A stretch of DNA of 64,000 nucleotides from DATJGR01 sp963735085 (GTDB lineage: Bacteria; Pseudomonadota; Gammaproteobacteria; Pseudomonadales; Azotimanducaceae): NCBI GenBank assembly GCA_963735085.1, contig CAVTJP010000005.1:1302001-1366000 (forward strand). Reading direction: 5' to 3'. A model generated the notes under the pieces. It was not told the DNA's origin and did not search any database. It saw only the letters and a program-made list of their open reading frames with translations. The translations under genes were made by a program, and so were the position numbers. This document shows positions 17,792-25,735 of the stretch, piece by piece. Each line of letters begins with the position of its first letter. Position 1 is the stretch's first letter.

Positions 17792-19615
17792 CTACTTTTT
17801 CCCTTCGACGGATCCGGTCTGGGACCCCTTGGGGGACTGCTTGGCATGGTCGGCACCGATCATGTCCCACAGCGACTCCATGTTCAGGTCGATCTGGGTG
17901 TTTTCCAAGTAACCATCCAACATTCGGAATGTGAACTGGATAAAGCTTTCGGTCATCCGCGCGCGGCGCATCAGCTGTCCGGTCGCCTGGATGCCGTGGC
18001 GGCGTAGCTGCACCTTCTGTGATTCGTGATACGGCAGCCGCGGTGCAATCAGCATCGCAGGTTGGCCGATCGCTTCGAGCGCGGGCAGCAACACGGCGCG
18101 GTGGTAGTCGGTGTTGCTGCCCTTCTTCTGCAGCATTCTGACGGCGATTGGGATGGCGCGCGGCGCCAACAGTTCAATGCCCATCAGCGACTCTTCGTCA
18201 CTATGCCGGATCCAGCGCGATACGGCGACACACCAGCGCGCATCGTCACGTTCGCGAATTGCGAGCAACTCACCGGTCTGTATTTGATTCGGCAAGCTCG
18301 GCCAGCGAACACAGTAGCCAGACGGGCTCGTGTCGACGATCTCGGTGTCGTAGCACGGGTAGCTGGCCTCGACGGCCCCTTGTGTTTGCGGGCGGCGCGC
18401 GGTCAGCAAGATTCTGCTCGGGTCGTCGATGTTCGGATTGACCGGGATGCGCGATCCACGCAGATCGAATGCATCGTCCCAGACGTCGCCTTTGTCGCTC
18501 GGCCGAGCCGCGCGCTGCCCGGCATCATGAAGGAATGGATTGAGTTCGCGCCGCAGCAGCGCCTCGGTTGTGCCGAGTTGGTCGGCGAACTCGACGCCAC
18601 CCGAGATGTAGTAATGCAGTGTCCTCAGACCGACGCAGATCTTCATTGGCCCGGATGAACGCGAACGTCGGAACGCGCGTTGCTTCATCGCCCCCCAGGC
18701 GTGCGCCAAATGACGCAGGAGATCCTGATTGACGAAATCCGGTACCGGAATATCGGAGGCGATGTCGGCGAGGTAGGCTTCGAGTTCATACACCAGCGCA
18801 TCGGTACGGATGCCACGCACCGCGCCACCGGTGTGGCTGCCGAGCTCGCGGTACCCCGGCGGTGAATCGGCGTCTAAATCGACGATGAACATGGTGTCGT
18901 CGGCGGGTGCGCCAATCGTAATCCGCGGCGTCCACTGATCGAGCGCGTTGTACACAGCCGACAGATCTTTGCGGCGCAGTTGATTTGGTTTCGCCACGGT
19001 CAGCAGCGCGATCCGCAGATAGACATCAGCGATCGTCAGCATTCCGGCGCTCTGGGCCTGTTCGTCTGCGTAAGAATTCGACGCGGTTCCAGTTTCCTCG
19101 GCGAGGCGATACAACTGATTGAGTTCGTACCAGGCCTTAGGTGGCGCGTCGGTATAGAACCCGTACGTTCGCAGCAATGCGCCGGAGAGTTCAGAGGCGG
19201 CGCGATGCGTCGCGTGCGCCAACAGATCCTTGGTCGGTTCGGTTGGTTGCGCCACCGCGAGTGCGTCGCGCACTACCGCCTTGTAGCCGAGTGCCAGTTC
19301 CCGCTGCAGCAGCTGAGCGAGTTGCGCGTGATTCTCGCCAGTGGTCGTTGCGCTCGCAGCAGTTCGATCGAGCCGCGCGCAAATGTAATGCGCGGGAGGA
19401 CGAATCGTCTCGAGGCAATTGAATCGAGCATCCGGTTCGGCTTCGACTCGCGCGAGTTCGGTCGCCGCCCTTAACAGCTGCCGCGCAGCCTCCGATGTGT
19501 GCGCCATCGGCAGATGTGCAATCCAATCGGCCAGCGCCACGGGGTTGGTCTCGCACATGCTCAGTGTGGCAACCGTGCTGTCGGGAACAATCAGGCGTAG
19601 CGAATGGTCGCTCAT
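17792..19615 (-). CDS. FimX-linked cytoplasmic protein with possible atypical PilZ-like C-terminal region
   Basis: A 607-residue protein with no signal peptide or membrane segment. The first 300 residues are mostly helical. The C-terminal half carries RRSRSSGPMKICVGLRTLHY, then a beta-rich stretch (IVDTSPSGYCVRW followed by LAIRERDDARWCVAVSRWIR) that resembles PilZ-type barrels, including a D-x-S-x-x-G-x-x-x-x-W pattern. From memory, homologues directly upstream of fimX in Pseudomonas and Xanthomonas are often annotated as a molecular chaperone or hypothetical. Placement in one unit with fimX suggests a role in c-di-GMP control of type IV pili. The domain assignment is tentative. Confidence 0.6.
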   Translation of the reverse strand: MSDHSLRLIVPDSTVATLSMCETNPVALADWIAHLPMAHTSEAARQLLRAATELARVEAEPDARFNCLETIRPPAHYICARLDRTAASATTTGENHAQLAQLLQRELALGYKAVVRDALAVAQPTEPTKDLLAHATHRAASELSGALLRTYGFYTDAPPKAWYELNQLYRLAEETGTASNSYADEQAQSAGMLTIADVYLRIALLTVAKPNQLRRKDLSAVYNALDQWTPRITIGAPADDTMFIVDLDADSPPGYRELGSHTGGAVRGIRTDALVYELEAYLADIASDIPVPDFVNQDLLRHLAHAWGAMKQRAFRRSRSSGPMKICVGLRTLHYYISGGVEFADQLGTTEALLRRELNPFLHDAGQRAARPSDKGDVWDDAFDLRGSRIPVNPNIDDPSRILLTARRPQTQGAVEASYPCYDTEIVDTSPSGYCVRWPSLPNQIQTGELLAIRERDDARWCVAVSRWIRHSDEESLMGIELLAPRAIPIAVRMLQKKGSNTDYHRAVLLPALEAIGQPAMLIAPRLPYHESQKVQLRRHGIQATGQLMRRARMTESFIQFTFRMLDGYLENTQIDLNMESLWDMIGADHAKQSPKGSQTGSVEGKK

Positions 19616-19642
19616 GGCGTAGGAAGAGGCGCGCTTGGGTGC

Positions 19643-19648
19643 AGTATA
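19643..19648 (-). promoter_or_regulatory. Probable -10 element ahead of the 607-residue gene and fimX
   Basis: TATACT on the minus strand lies 28-33 bases before the ATG at 19615, a good -10 match (5 of 6). No clear -35 is present at 16-18 bases. It would drive the two-gene fimX unit. Confidence 0.35.
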
Positions 19649-19702
19649 GAGGATGGCATGCGGGTTTTTCGGACCACGTTCACGCGCATTGGCGCGGCGA
19701 GG

Positions 19703-20698
19703 TCACGTAAGATTCACAACTTGTTTGGCATCCATGCCGGCAACCTCACGAACGAGTTGCGGCACGAGATAGCCGGGCAGTCGCGCACGAAGGGCATTGA
19801 TCAGCGACTTGCCACGATGCTCCGGCACGTCGAAATGATGCGTCCCGGTCACTGGATCGGGGAGGTGCAGGTAGTACGGCAGCACATGGTTTTCGAACAA
19901 ACGCTGCGATAGCCCATCGAGCACCTCGACGTCGTCGTTGACTCCAGCCAGCAGTACGCTCTGATTGAGCAGTGTGATACCCGCGCAATGCAGCGCCGCT
20001 AGTGCATCGACGAATGATCCGGCAATCTCGTTCGGATGGTTTACGTGCAGTACCACCGATGTAACAGTGCGGGTTCCGCGCAGCAACTGCACCAGTTCGG
20101 TGGTGACGCGCTCCGGAATCACCACGGGCAGCCGCGTGTGGATGCGGATCCGCCGCAGGTGCGCAATGCCGTCGAGACGTTCGACCAGCCGCTTCAGCGG
20201 TGCGTCCTTCAACATCAGCGGGTCGCCGCCGGACAGGATTACCTCGCTGATGCCGGTGTCACCCTCCACTGCGTCGAGCGATCCGAACGGCAGCGCCTGT
20301 TGGTGATCGGTGTAAGGGAAAGCGCGCCGAAAACAGTAGCGGCAGTGCACCGCGCATGCAGGAGCCGCAATCAGCAACACGCGACCCTGATACTTCTGGA
20401 TTACACCTGGGGCGCGGGTCGCGGAGATTTCCCGCAGTGGGTCGAGGCTATATCCCGGCTTCGCGTCGCGTTCTACTGACAGCGGCAACACCTGCCGTAG
20501 CAGCGGGTCGTTGAGGTCGCGTGGTCGCATGCGCTCAACGAACGAAATCGGCACGCGAAGTGGAAAATCCGGCGCGTAGTCTACAGCGCCGCCATCGAGA
20601 CTAAGGCGCTCTAGCAGCACATGCGGATCGGTGATCGCCTCGGCGAGCGCACGCGTCCAGACATCAGGCTGCCAACGGGTCAACTTCGGCTGTATCAT
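19703..20698 (-). CDS. epmB: EF-P beta-lysylation protein EpmB (lysine 2,3-aminomutase family)
   Basis: A 331-residue radical SAM enzyme converting L-lysine to R-beta-lysine for modification of EF-P. The 4Fe-4S motif CxxxCxxC is Cys115, Cys119, Cys122 in PACAVHCRYCFRRAFPY. ILSGGDPLMLKD and HTRLPVVIPERV follow as in lysine aminomutases. It lacks the C-terminal extension of clostridial lysine aminomutase, consistent with EpmB. The ATG at 20698 gives the usual start (MIQPKLTRWQPD); an in-frame ATG at 20737 would run into efp. It is divergent from efp with only 32 bases between start codons, and epmA lies just beyond efp. Confidence 0.93.
   Translation of the reverse strand: MIQPKLTRWQPDVWTRALAEAITDPHVLLERLSLDGGAVDYAPDFPLRVPISFVERMRPRDLNDPLLRQVLPLSVERDAKPGYSLDPLREISATRAPGVIQKYQGRVLLIAAPACAVHCRYCFRRAFPYTDHQQALPFGSLDAVEGDTGISEVILSGGDPLMLKDAPLKRLVERLDGIAHLRRIRIHTRLPVVIPERVTTELVQLLRGTRTVTSVVLHVNHPNEIAGSFVDALAALHCAGITLLNQSVLLAGVNDDVEVLDGLSQRLFENHVLPYYLHLPDPVTGTHHFDVPEHRGKSLINALRARLPGYLVPQLVREVAGMDAKQVVNLT
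20693..20698 (+). promoter_or_regulatory. Probable -10 element of efp overlapping the epmB start codon
   Basis: TATCAT stands 33 bases before the efp ATG; its last three bases are the complement of the epmB start codon. CTGCCA lies 18 bases further upstream as a weak -35. The 32-base gap leaves no other room, so the efp promoter must overlap epmB. Confidence 0.35.
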
Positions 20699-20730
20699 GG
20701 CGCCGTTTTTTACAGGTGCTGCGCACGAGA

Positions 20731-21297
20731 ATGGCATTTTATTCTACCAGCGAGTTCAAGCCCGGCATGAAGGTTCTGCTCGACGGAGCGCCGTGCTCAA
20801 TCGTCGAGAACGAGTTCGTCAAACCGGGTAAAGGCCAGGCGTTCAATCGCGTTCGACTGCGCAACCTAAAGAACGGTCGGATGTGGGAGCGTACGTTCAA
20901 ATCCGGTGAGAGTCTGGAAGGCGCTGATGTGATGGACGTCGACATGGAGTATCTCTATACCGACGGTGAGTTCTGGCATTTCATGAAGACCGACGGCAGC
21001 TTCGAACAACTCGCTGCGAGCGAGGATGTACTGGGAAGTTCGAAAGAGTGGCTGAAGGAGCAGGACAGCTACATCGTCACGTTGTGGGACGACGTGCCAA
21101 TCGCGGTAACGCCACCGAACTTCATCATCCTGGAAGTAACGGAAACCGATCCCGGCATCAAGGGTGACACGGCAACCGGGGGTACCAAGCCTGCAAAGGT
21201 GTCGACCGGAGCGACGGTCAAAGTCCCCCTCTTTATTTCCGTTGGCGACGTGCTGAAGATCGATACGCGGACCGGGATGTACGTCAGCCGCGCTTGA
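20731..21297 (+). CDS. efp: Elongation factor P
   Basis: A 188-residue translation factor that rescues ribosomes stalled at polyproline; the length equals that of E. coli EF-P. The modified residue is Lys34 in EFVKPGKGQAFNRVRLR, exactly at the EpmA-modified position. Domains II and III follow (VPIAVTPPNFIILEVTETDPGIKGDTA, then VGDVLKIDTRTGMYVSR). The ATG at 20731 gives MAFYSTSEFKPG, the usual N-terminus; an upstream in-frame ATG at 20716 is not used by the family. Both modifying enzymes (EpmB, EpmA) flank it. Confidence 0.97.
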   Translation: MAFYSTSEFKPGMKVLLDGAPCSIVENEFVKPGKGQAFNRVRLRNLKNGRMWERTFKSGESLEGADVMDVDMEYLYTDGEFWHFMKTDGSFEQLAASEDVLGSSKEWLKEQDSYIVTLWDDVPIAVTPPNFIILEVTETDPGIKGDTATGGTKPAKVSTGATVKVPLFISVGDVLKIDTRTGMYVSRA

Positions 21298-21336
21298 TCG
21301 CACCAGCGAGCGACATCGCCTCTCCGGAACAGTGCA

Positions 21337-22293
21337 GTGCGTGAAGACGACTGGCGTCCTAGCTGTTCCATCGAGGTGCTAACCGAACGCTCACGCGCGT
21401 TGAGCGCGATTCGCGCGTTCTTCGCCGACGCCGGCGTGCTGGAGATCGACACACCGGTTCTGTCCCACACAACGGTTACCGAACCTGCAATCGAATCACT
21501 GTCGCTGCGCGATGGGCCGCAACGGTATTACCTGCAGACGTCGCCCGAATATCAAATGAAGCGACTGATGGCGGCGGGCGCGCCGTCGATCGTGCGTATC
21601 GGTCCGGTATTCCGTGCGGAGGAGTCGGGACGGCTGCACAACCCCGAGTTCACGATGATCGAATGGTACCGAATCGGCTTCGAACTCACGCAGTTGATCG
21701 CCGAAGTGGAGGCACTGGTCAATCGGGTGCTCGGAGTTGCCGATTATGATTACCTCACCTACGGCCAACTGCTACACAAAGGGGCGCGTGTAGACGCCTC
21801 TTCAGCATCGGATGCAGAGCTTGCGGACGCGTTGACACGAATCGGCGTGGAGCTGTCACCCGGTATCCAATTGCAGCGCCGCGCCATGCTCGATCTGTTA
21901 GTTTCGAACGCGATCGACGCGATCGGTGCAGGGCGCGTGTTCATCACGGACTACCCGGCGGATCAGGCCGCGCTCGCGCGAATCGAGACGGATATCGAAG
22001 GTCGCCGGGTGGCGAAACGATTCGAACTGATCATCGACGGTATCGAGATCGCTAACGGCTACGATGAGTTGCTCGACGCGGATGCACTTGCCACGCGAAT
22101 GGATTTGGATCGCACGGCGCGGGCACGCGCCGGTCGCGATCAACCGGCAGCGGATGTGCGTCTGCTGGCAGCGATGCGCCAGGGTCTGCCCGCTTGCGCC
22201 GGTGTCGCATTGGGTTTCGATCGATTGATGATGCTGAAGCTCGGCATCGATACGATCGACGCCGTGATGCCATTCGGCATTACGCGAGCGTGA
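21337..22293 (+). CDS. epmA: EF-P--(R)-beta-lysine ligase EpmA (GenX/PoxA)
   Basis: A 318-residue class II lysyl-tRNA-synthetase-like catalytic core without an anticodon-binding domain, which attaches beta-lysine to EF-P Lys34. Class II motif 2 is FRAEESGRLHNPEFTMIEWY and motif 3 is GVALGFDRLMMLKLG. The length (325 in E. coli) and absence of the N-terminal OB fold distinguish it from LysRS. The start is GTG at 21337, 39 bases after the efp stop, so it is likely co-transcribed with efp. Confidence 0.94.
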   Translation: MREDDWRPSCSIEVLTERSRALSAIRAFFADAGVLEIDTPVLSHTTVTEPAIESLSLRDGPQRYYLQTSPEYQMKRLMAAGAPSIVRIGPVFRAEESGRLHNPEFTMIEWYRIGFELTQLIAEVEALVNRVLGVADYDYLTYGQLLHKGARVDASSASDAELADALTRIGVELSPGIQLQRRAMLDLLVSNAIDAIGAGRVFITDYPADQAALARIETDIEGRRVAKRFELIIDGIEIANGYDELLDADALATRMDLDRTARARAGRDQPAADVRLLAAMRQGLPACAGVALGFDRLMMLKLGIDTIDAVMPFGITRA

Positions 22294-23110
22294 TGCTGCC
22301 CAGCGTTTCGCCCATTCGCTTCCGCTGACCAACCGCGAGATCGTGCTCCGGTTGCACGGCGCCCTGCGGGAGCACAACGATGACCGTCGAGCCGAGGAGA
22401 AATCGGCCTATTTCTTCGCCTCGCGAAAAATGCCGATCGTGGCGCGCGATTGTTTGTTTTGCGTATGGCGATTCGGGCGTACCGAATACCGTTTCGATGC
22501 TCGCGACGATCAGCGCGCCGATCATGACCAGCGCCATCGTGCCAACTGCGGTCTCGAACTGCATGACGAGGCGCTCGTTGCGGCAGAACAACCGCTCGAC
22601 GCCGGCTTCGGTGCTCGCATTCACGGAAAACAGTTCGCCCGGCACGGCAGTTGATCGAATCAGCCTGGCGTCGCACGGTACGTGCACACGGTGGTAATCC
22701 GCGGGCGCCAGATAAATGGTCGCGAACCAGCCTCGGTCAAAGGTGCGATCGGCATTTTGATCTCGTAGCAGCGAGGTCAACGGATAGCGTATGCCCTTGG
22801 CCTGCAGCAACTGTCCGTCGCCGATCGTGCCGTACTGACTGATGATGCCGTCCGCTGGTGACACCAGTGCCGCAGTGTCGTCTGGTAGCGGCCGTGCACC
22901 CGCCGCGAGCGAGCGGGTAAAAAAGTCGTTGAACGTTCGGTATTCGTCGATCTCGCCACGCTGCGCTTCCTGCAGATTCACGCCGTATGCGGCGCTGAAA
23001 GCGTGAATCAACGGCCGGGCCAGCAATGGTGAGTTCGCGATCCTGCCGAGCAATCGCGACAGGGCATGCTGCGGCAGCACGCGCTGCAACCCCACAAAGG
23101 CACTGCTCAA
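22280..23110 (-). CDS. psd: Phosphatidylserine decarboxylase proenzyme
   Basis: Makes phosphatidylethanolamine at the inner membrane. With a TTG start at 23110 the protein is 276 residues and aligns from its first residues with E. coli Psd (LQ-x-x-LP). YRTFNDFFTRSL, SPADGIISQYG and YLAPADYHRVHVP are family blocks. The autocleavage motif LGST is at residues 239-242; Ser241 becomes the pyruvoyl group. The TTG overlaps the stop of the upstream rhodanese gene (TTGA). The frame stays open to 23347 on this strand, but that part overlaps the rhodanese gene and lacks Psd similarity; GTG 23095 is an alternative start. Confidence 0.93.
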   Translation of the reverse strand: MSSAFVGLQRVLPQHALSRLLGRIANSPLLARPLIHAFSAAYGVNLQEAQRGEIDEYRTFNDFFTRSLAAGARPLPDDTAALVSPADGIISQYGTIGDGQLLQAKGIRYPLTSLLRDQNADRTFDRGWFATIYLAPADYHRVHVPCDARLIRSTAVPGELFSVNASTEAGVERLFCRNERLVMQFETAVGTMALVMIGALIVASIETVFGTPESPYAKQTIARHDRHFSRGEEIGRFLLGSTVIVVLPQGAVQPEHDLAVGQRKRMGETLGSITLA

Positions 23111-23913
23111 GAACCTGTCTCGATCGGTGTATCGTCGCGATTGCCCCAGTCGGACCACGAACCGTGATAGCCACGTATCTTCGGGTAGCCGAGAATTCGT
23201 GCGACGAGATACGCCAGGCCGGAGCGGTGGTGCGTCTGGCAATGCGCGATGATGTCCTTGTCGCGGGTAATGCCGCGCGATTCGAGCACCTCCGCGACGT
23301 CGCGGCGCAATCGCAGCGCCCGTTCCGGGTCCATCAGATCCAGCCAATCCAGGTGCACCGCGCCGGGGATGTGTCCATTGCGCGCCGCGGCGGGCCGCCG
23401 TCCGGCGTATTCATCGGCGCTGCGGCAATCCCAGATCACCATGTCCGGATCGCCGATACGGCCGATGATGTCCTGCGCATCCGCGATGGGGCCGCGATCG
23501 ATCGCAACGTGTACCCGTGTCGACCGGGTCTGCACCGGAGTTCTTTGCTGCGGTAGGTCGGCGGACGCCCAGGCATGAATGCCGCCGTTCAGGTACGCCC
23601 AATCGCGGTGACCCACGACATCCAGCGTCCAGACGAATCGCCCGGCCCATCCGCCGCCTTCGTCGTCGTAGGCAACGATCGTGGCATCTTCGCGATAGCC
23701 AATGCGCGAAAACAGCGCGTCGAGCCGTGCGATTTCCGGTAGCTGGCCCAGCGCGGGCCGGATGCCGCTGACCAGTTCCGCCGGGTCGACGTGAACGGCG
23801 CCGGCGATATGGCCGGCTTCGTACGCCTGCCTGCTTGCGACATGAACCAACAGTATGTCGCCCGACGAAGCGAGCTTCGCGGCAAGTTCGGCGGGTTCGA
23901 AAAGGTGCGTCAA
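23107..23913 (-). CDS. Thiosulfate sulfurtransferase (tandem rhodanese), RhdA type
   Basis: A 268-residue protein with two rhodanese domains. The C-terminal domain has the active-site Cys225 in HCQTHHRSG, the CQTHHR loop known from Azotobacter RhdA. The N-terminal domain has Asp (YDDEGGG) where a Cys would be and is non-catalytic, as usual for tandem rhodaneses. It has no signal peptide and is probably cytoplasmic. It moves sulfane sulfur from thiosulfate or persulfide donors. It is translationally coupled to psd (4-base overlap), an arrangement also seen in Pseudomonas. Confidence 0.9.
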   Translation of the reverse strand: MTHLFEPAELAAKLASSGDILLVHVASRQAYEAGHIAGAVHVDPAELVSGIRPALGQLPEIARLDALFSRIGYREDATIVAYDDEGGGWAGRFVWTLDVVGHRDWAYLNGGIHAWASADLPQQRTPVQTRSTRVHVAIDRGPIADAQDIIGRIGDPDMVIWDCRSADEYAGRRPAAARNGHIPGAVHLDWLDLMDPERALRLRRDVAEVLESRGITRDKDIIAHCQTHHRSGLAYLVARILGYPKIRGYHGSWSDWGNRDDTPIETGS

Positions 23914-23999
23914 TGCGGATTCCGTAATCGAGTCGGCGCGGATGATACAACGCGCCCGGCAATCGATGCGGCGCTGATCTATCCTGCGGTTTTGGCCTA

Positions 24000-24551
24000 G
24001 TGGACGTCGATGTGATCAGCAACCTGGTCTGGATGGACCTCGAAATGACCGGACTCGATCCCGATCGCGACGGCATCATCGAGATGGCGACGATCATCAC
24101 CGATGGCGAACTCAATGTGGTCGCCGAGGGGCCGGCACTGGCGATATTTCAACCCGAGACGAAACTCGCGGCGATGGACGAGTGGAATACCAAACACCAC
24201 ACTGCGTCGGGCCTGGTGCAGCGAGTGCGCAACGAAAGTGTCAGCGTGATCGAGGCCGAAGCGCTGACTTTGGCTTTTATTGAACGCCATGTGGCAAAAG
24301 GGCAGGCGCCGTTGTGCGGCAACACGATCTGGCAGGACCGCAGGTTTCTGGCGCGCTACATGCCGACCCTGGAAGGCTATCTGCACTATCGGATGATCGA
24401 CGTCAGCACCGTAAAGGAACTGGCGCGGCGTTGGTCACCCGGTGTCCTCGACGGCTTTACGAAGCAGAGCCAGCATCTGGCGCTGGCAGACATCCGCGAG
24501 TCGATCGCGGAACTCGCGTACTACCGATCGTGCTTCTTCAAGCTTCAGTGA
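24000..24551 (+). CDS. orn: Oligoribonuclease
   Basis: A 183-residue 3'-5' exoribonuclease of the DEDDh family that degrades di- and short oligoribonucleotides, including pGpG from c-di-GMP turnover, which is relevant given fimX nearby. Motif I is Asp13 and Glu15 in WMDLEMTGLDPDRD, motif II is in GNTIWQDRRFLARYMP, and motif III lies in HLALADIRESIAELAYYR. Translation starts at GTG 24000; the E. coli protein (181) begins equivalently. The last 14 bases overlap the convergent queG 3' end. The rsgA gene often found beside orn is absent. Confidence 0.95.
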   Translation: MDVDVISNLVWMDLEMTGLDPDRDGIIEMATIITDGELNVVAEGPALAIFQPETKLAAMDEWNTKHHTASGLVQRVRNESVSVIEAEALTLAFIERHVAKGQAPLCGNTIWQDRRFLARYMPTLEGYLHYRMIDVSTVKELARRWSPGVLDGFTKQSQHLALADIRESIAELAYYRSCFFKLQ

Positions 24552-25683
24552 GCGCTCGCTCACGTTGTCGATCCAAAGCCCAGTCGAGGTGCTCTGCGAG
24601 CAACGCTGTCGCGGTGGCGCGCCGCGCGGCAAGTGCGGCGACAATTCGCACATCATGTGGTGCGTTGCCCAGCGCGACTGCCAGATTGCGCTGCCACTGC
24701 GCGTAGTTGATGCGTCGCAGCGCGCTGCCTTCGGTGCGCGCCAGAAACTCCGCCTCGGACCAGCCGAACAACTCCAGCAGCGGAGTGCGGTCGAGCACGT
24801 GTCGCGGTACGAAATCAGCCTCGGCGCTCGGTTGCGCAAAGCGATTCCAGGGACAGACGAGCTGGCAATCGTCGCAGCCGAAGATCCGGTTGCCGATGGG
24901 CGTGCGCAATTCGGCGGGTATTGCGCCTTTGTATTCGATCGTCAGGTATGAGATGCAGCGGCGCGCATCGAGTTGTCGTGGGCCGGTGATGGCGTTGGTC
25001 GGACACACGCTGATGCATGCCCGGCAGCGGCCGCAATGGTCGGTGCCTTCACCAGTGTCGATTGGCAGCGGCAGATCAGTCAGCACCTCTCCGAGAAAGA
25101 ACCACGATCCCGCATCGCGGTTCAACAGCAGCGTGTGTTTGCCGATCCAGCCGAGGCCGGCTTTTTCAGCCAGCGCCTTCTCCAGGATCGGTGCGCTGTC
25201 GGTGAATGCCCGTAAACACTCACTTCCGCTATGAGTGTTGATTTTACGGGCCAACGTACGCAACCCAGCGCGCACAACCTTGTGGTAGTCGCGGCCCAGC
25301 GCATAGCGTGATACGTAGCCTAATTCGCCGTGCTCGAGAATTTTATTCGGCTCTGTGTCGGGTGGCAGATAGTCCATGCGCGCGACGATGGCGCGGCAGC
25401 TGCCGCTGAGCAGGCGCGATGCGTCGAAGCGCTTTTCGAGATTCCGCTCGAGATATCCCATCTCGCCGTTGCGCCCCTCGGCGAGCCAGCGTTCAAAGCG
25501 CTCGCGATAGGCGCTCACATCGAGGTCGCTGATCGCGATCTGCTGGAAGCCGAGCGCGCGGCCCCAGGCCTTGATGTCATTGGCGAGCGCAGCCAGATTC
25601 AACCCGGCGAACCTGTCGAAGAGCCGATGGTCGGCGTTGCTCGCACTATACTGACACTGACGATCGACTGACGATTGCCGCAA
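24538..25683 (-). CDS. queG: Epoxyqueuosine reductase QueG
   Basis: A 381-residue cobalamin- and Fe-S-dependent enzyme that reduces epoxyqueuosine to queuosine in tRNA, cytoplasmic. Two ferredoxin-type clusters are seen: CGRCRACISVCPTNAI and CDDCQLVCPWN. The N-terminal half has ALGFQQIAISDLD, the typical opening, GRDYHKVVRAGLRTLA near the catalytic Asp, and GWIGKHTLLLN. The first 25 residues before the family start are probably not conserved; translation may begin slightly downstream of 25683. It is divergent from nnr with a 52-base gap. Confidence 0.93.
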   Translation of the reverse strand: MRQSSVDRQCQYSASNADHRLFDRFAGLNLAALANDIKAWGRALGFQQIAISDLDVSAYRERFERWLAEGRNGEMGYLERNLEKRFDASRLLSGSCRAIVARMDYLPPDTEPNKILEHGELGYVSRYALGRDYHKVVRAGLRTLARKINTHSGSECLRAFTDSAPILEKALAEKAGLGWIGKHTLLLNRDAGSWFFLGEVLTDLPLPIDTGEGTDHCGRCRACISVCPTNAITGPRQLDARRCISYLTIEYKGAIPAELRTPIGNRIFGCDDCQLVCPWNRFAQPSAEADFVPRHVLDRTPLLELFGWSEAEFLARTEGSALRRINYAQWQRNLAVALGNAPHDVRIVAALAARRATATALLAEHLDWALDRQRERALTEA

Positions 25684-25735
25684 TACGAGGCGTCGCGCGC
25701 CGCCACACAGGCTTTAACCACAGGGGTGTAACCAC

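Noticed and set aside
21337..22293. Lysyl-tRNA synthetase
   Set aside because: The OB-fold anticodon-binding domain is missing and the gene lies beside efp and epmB, which fits EpmA.
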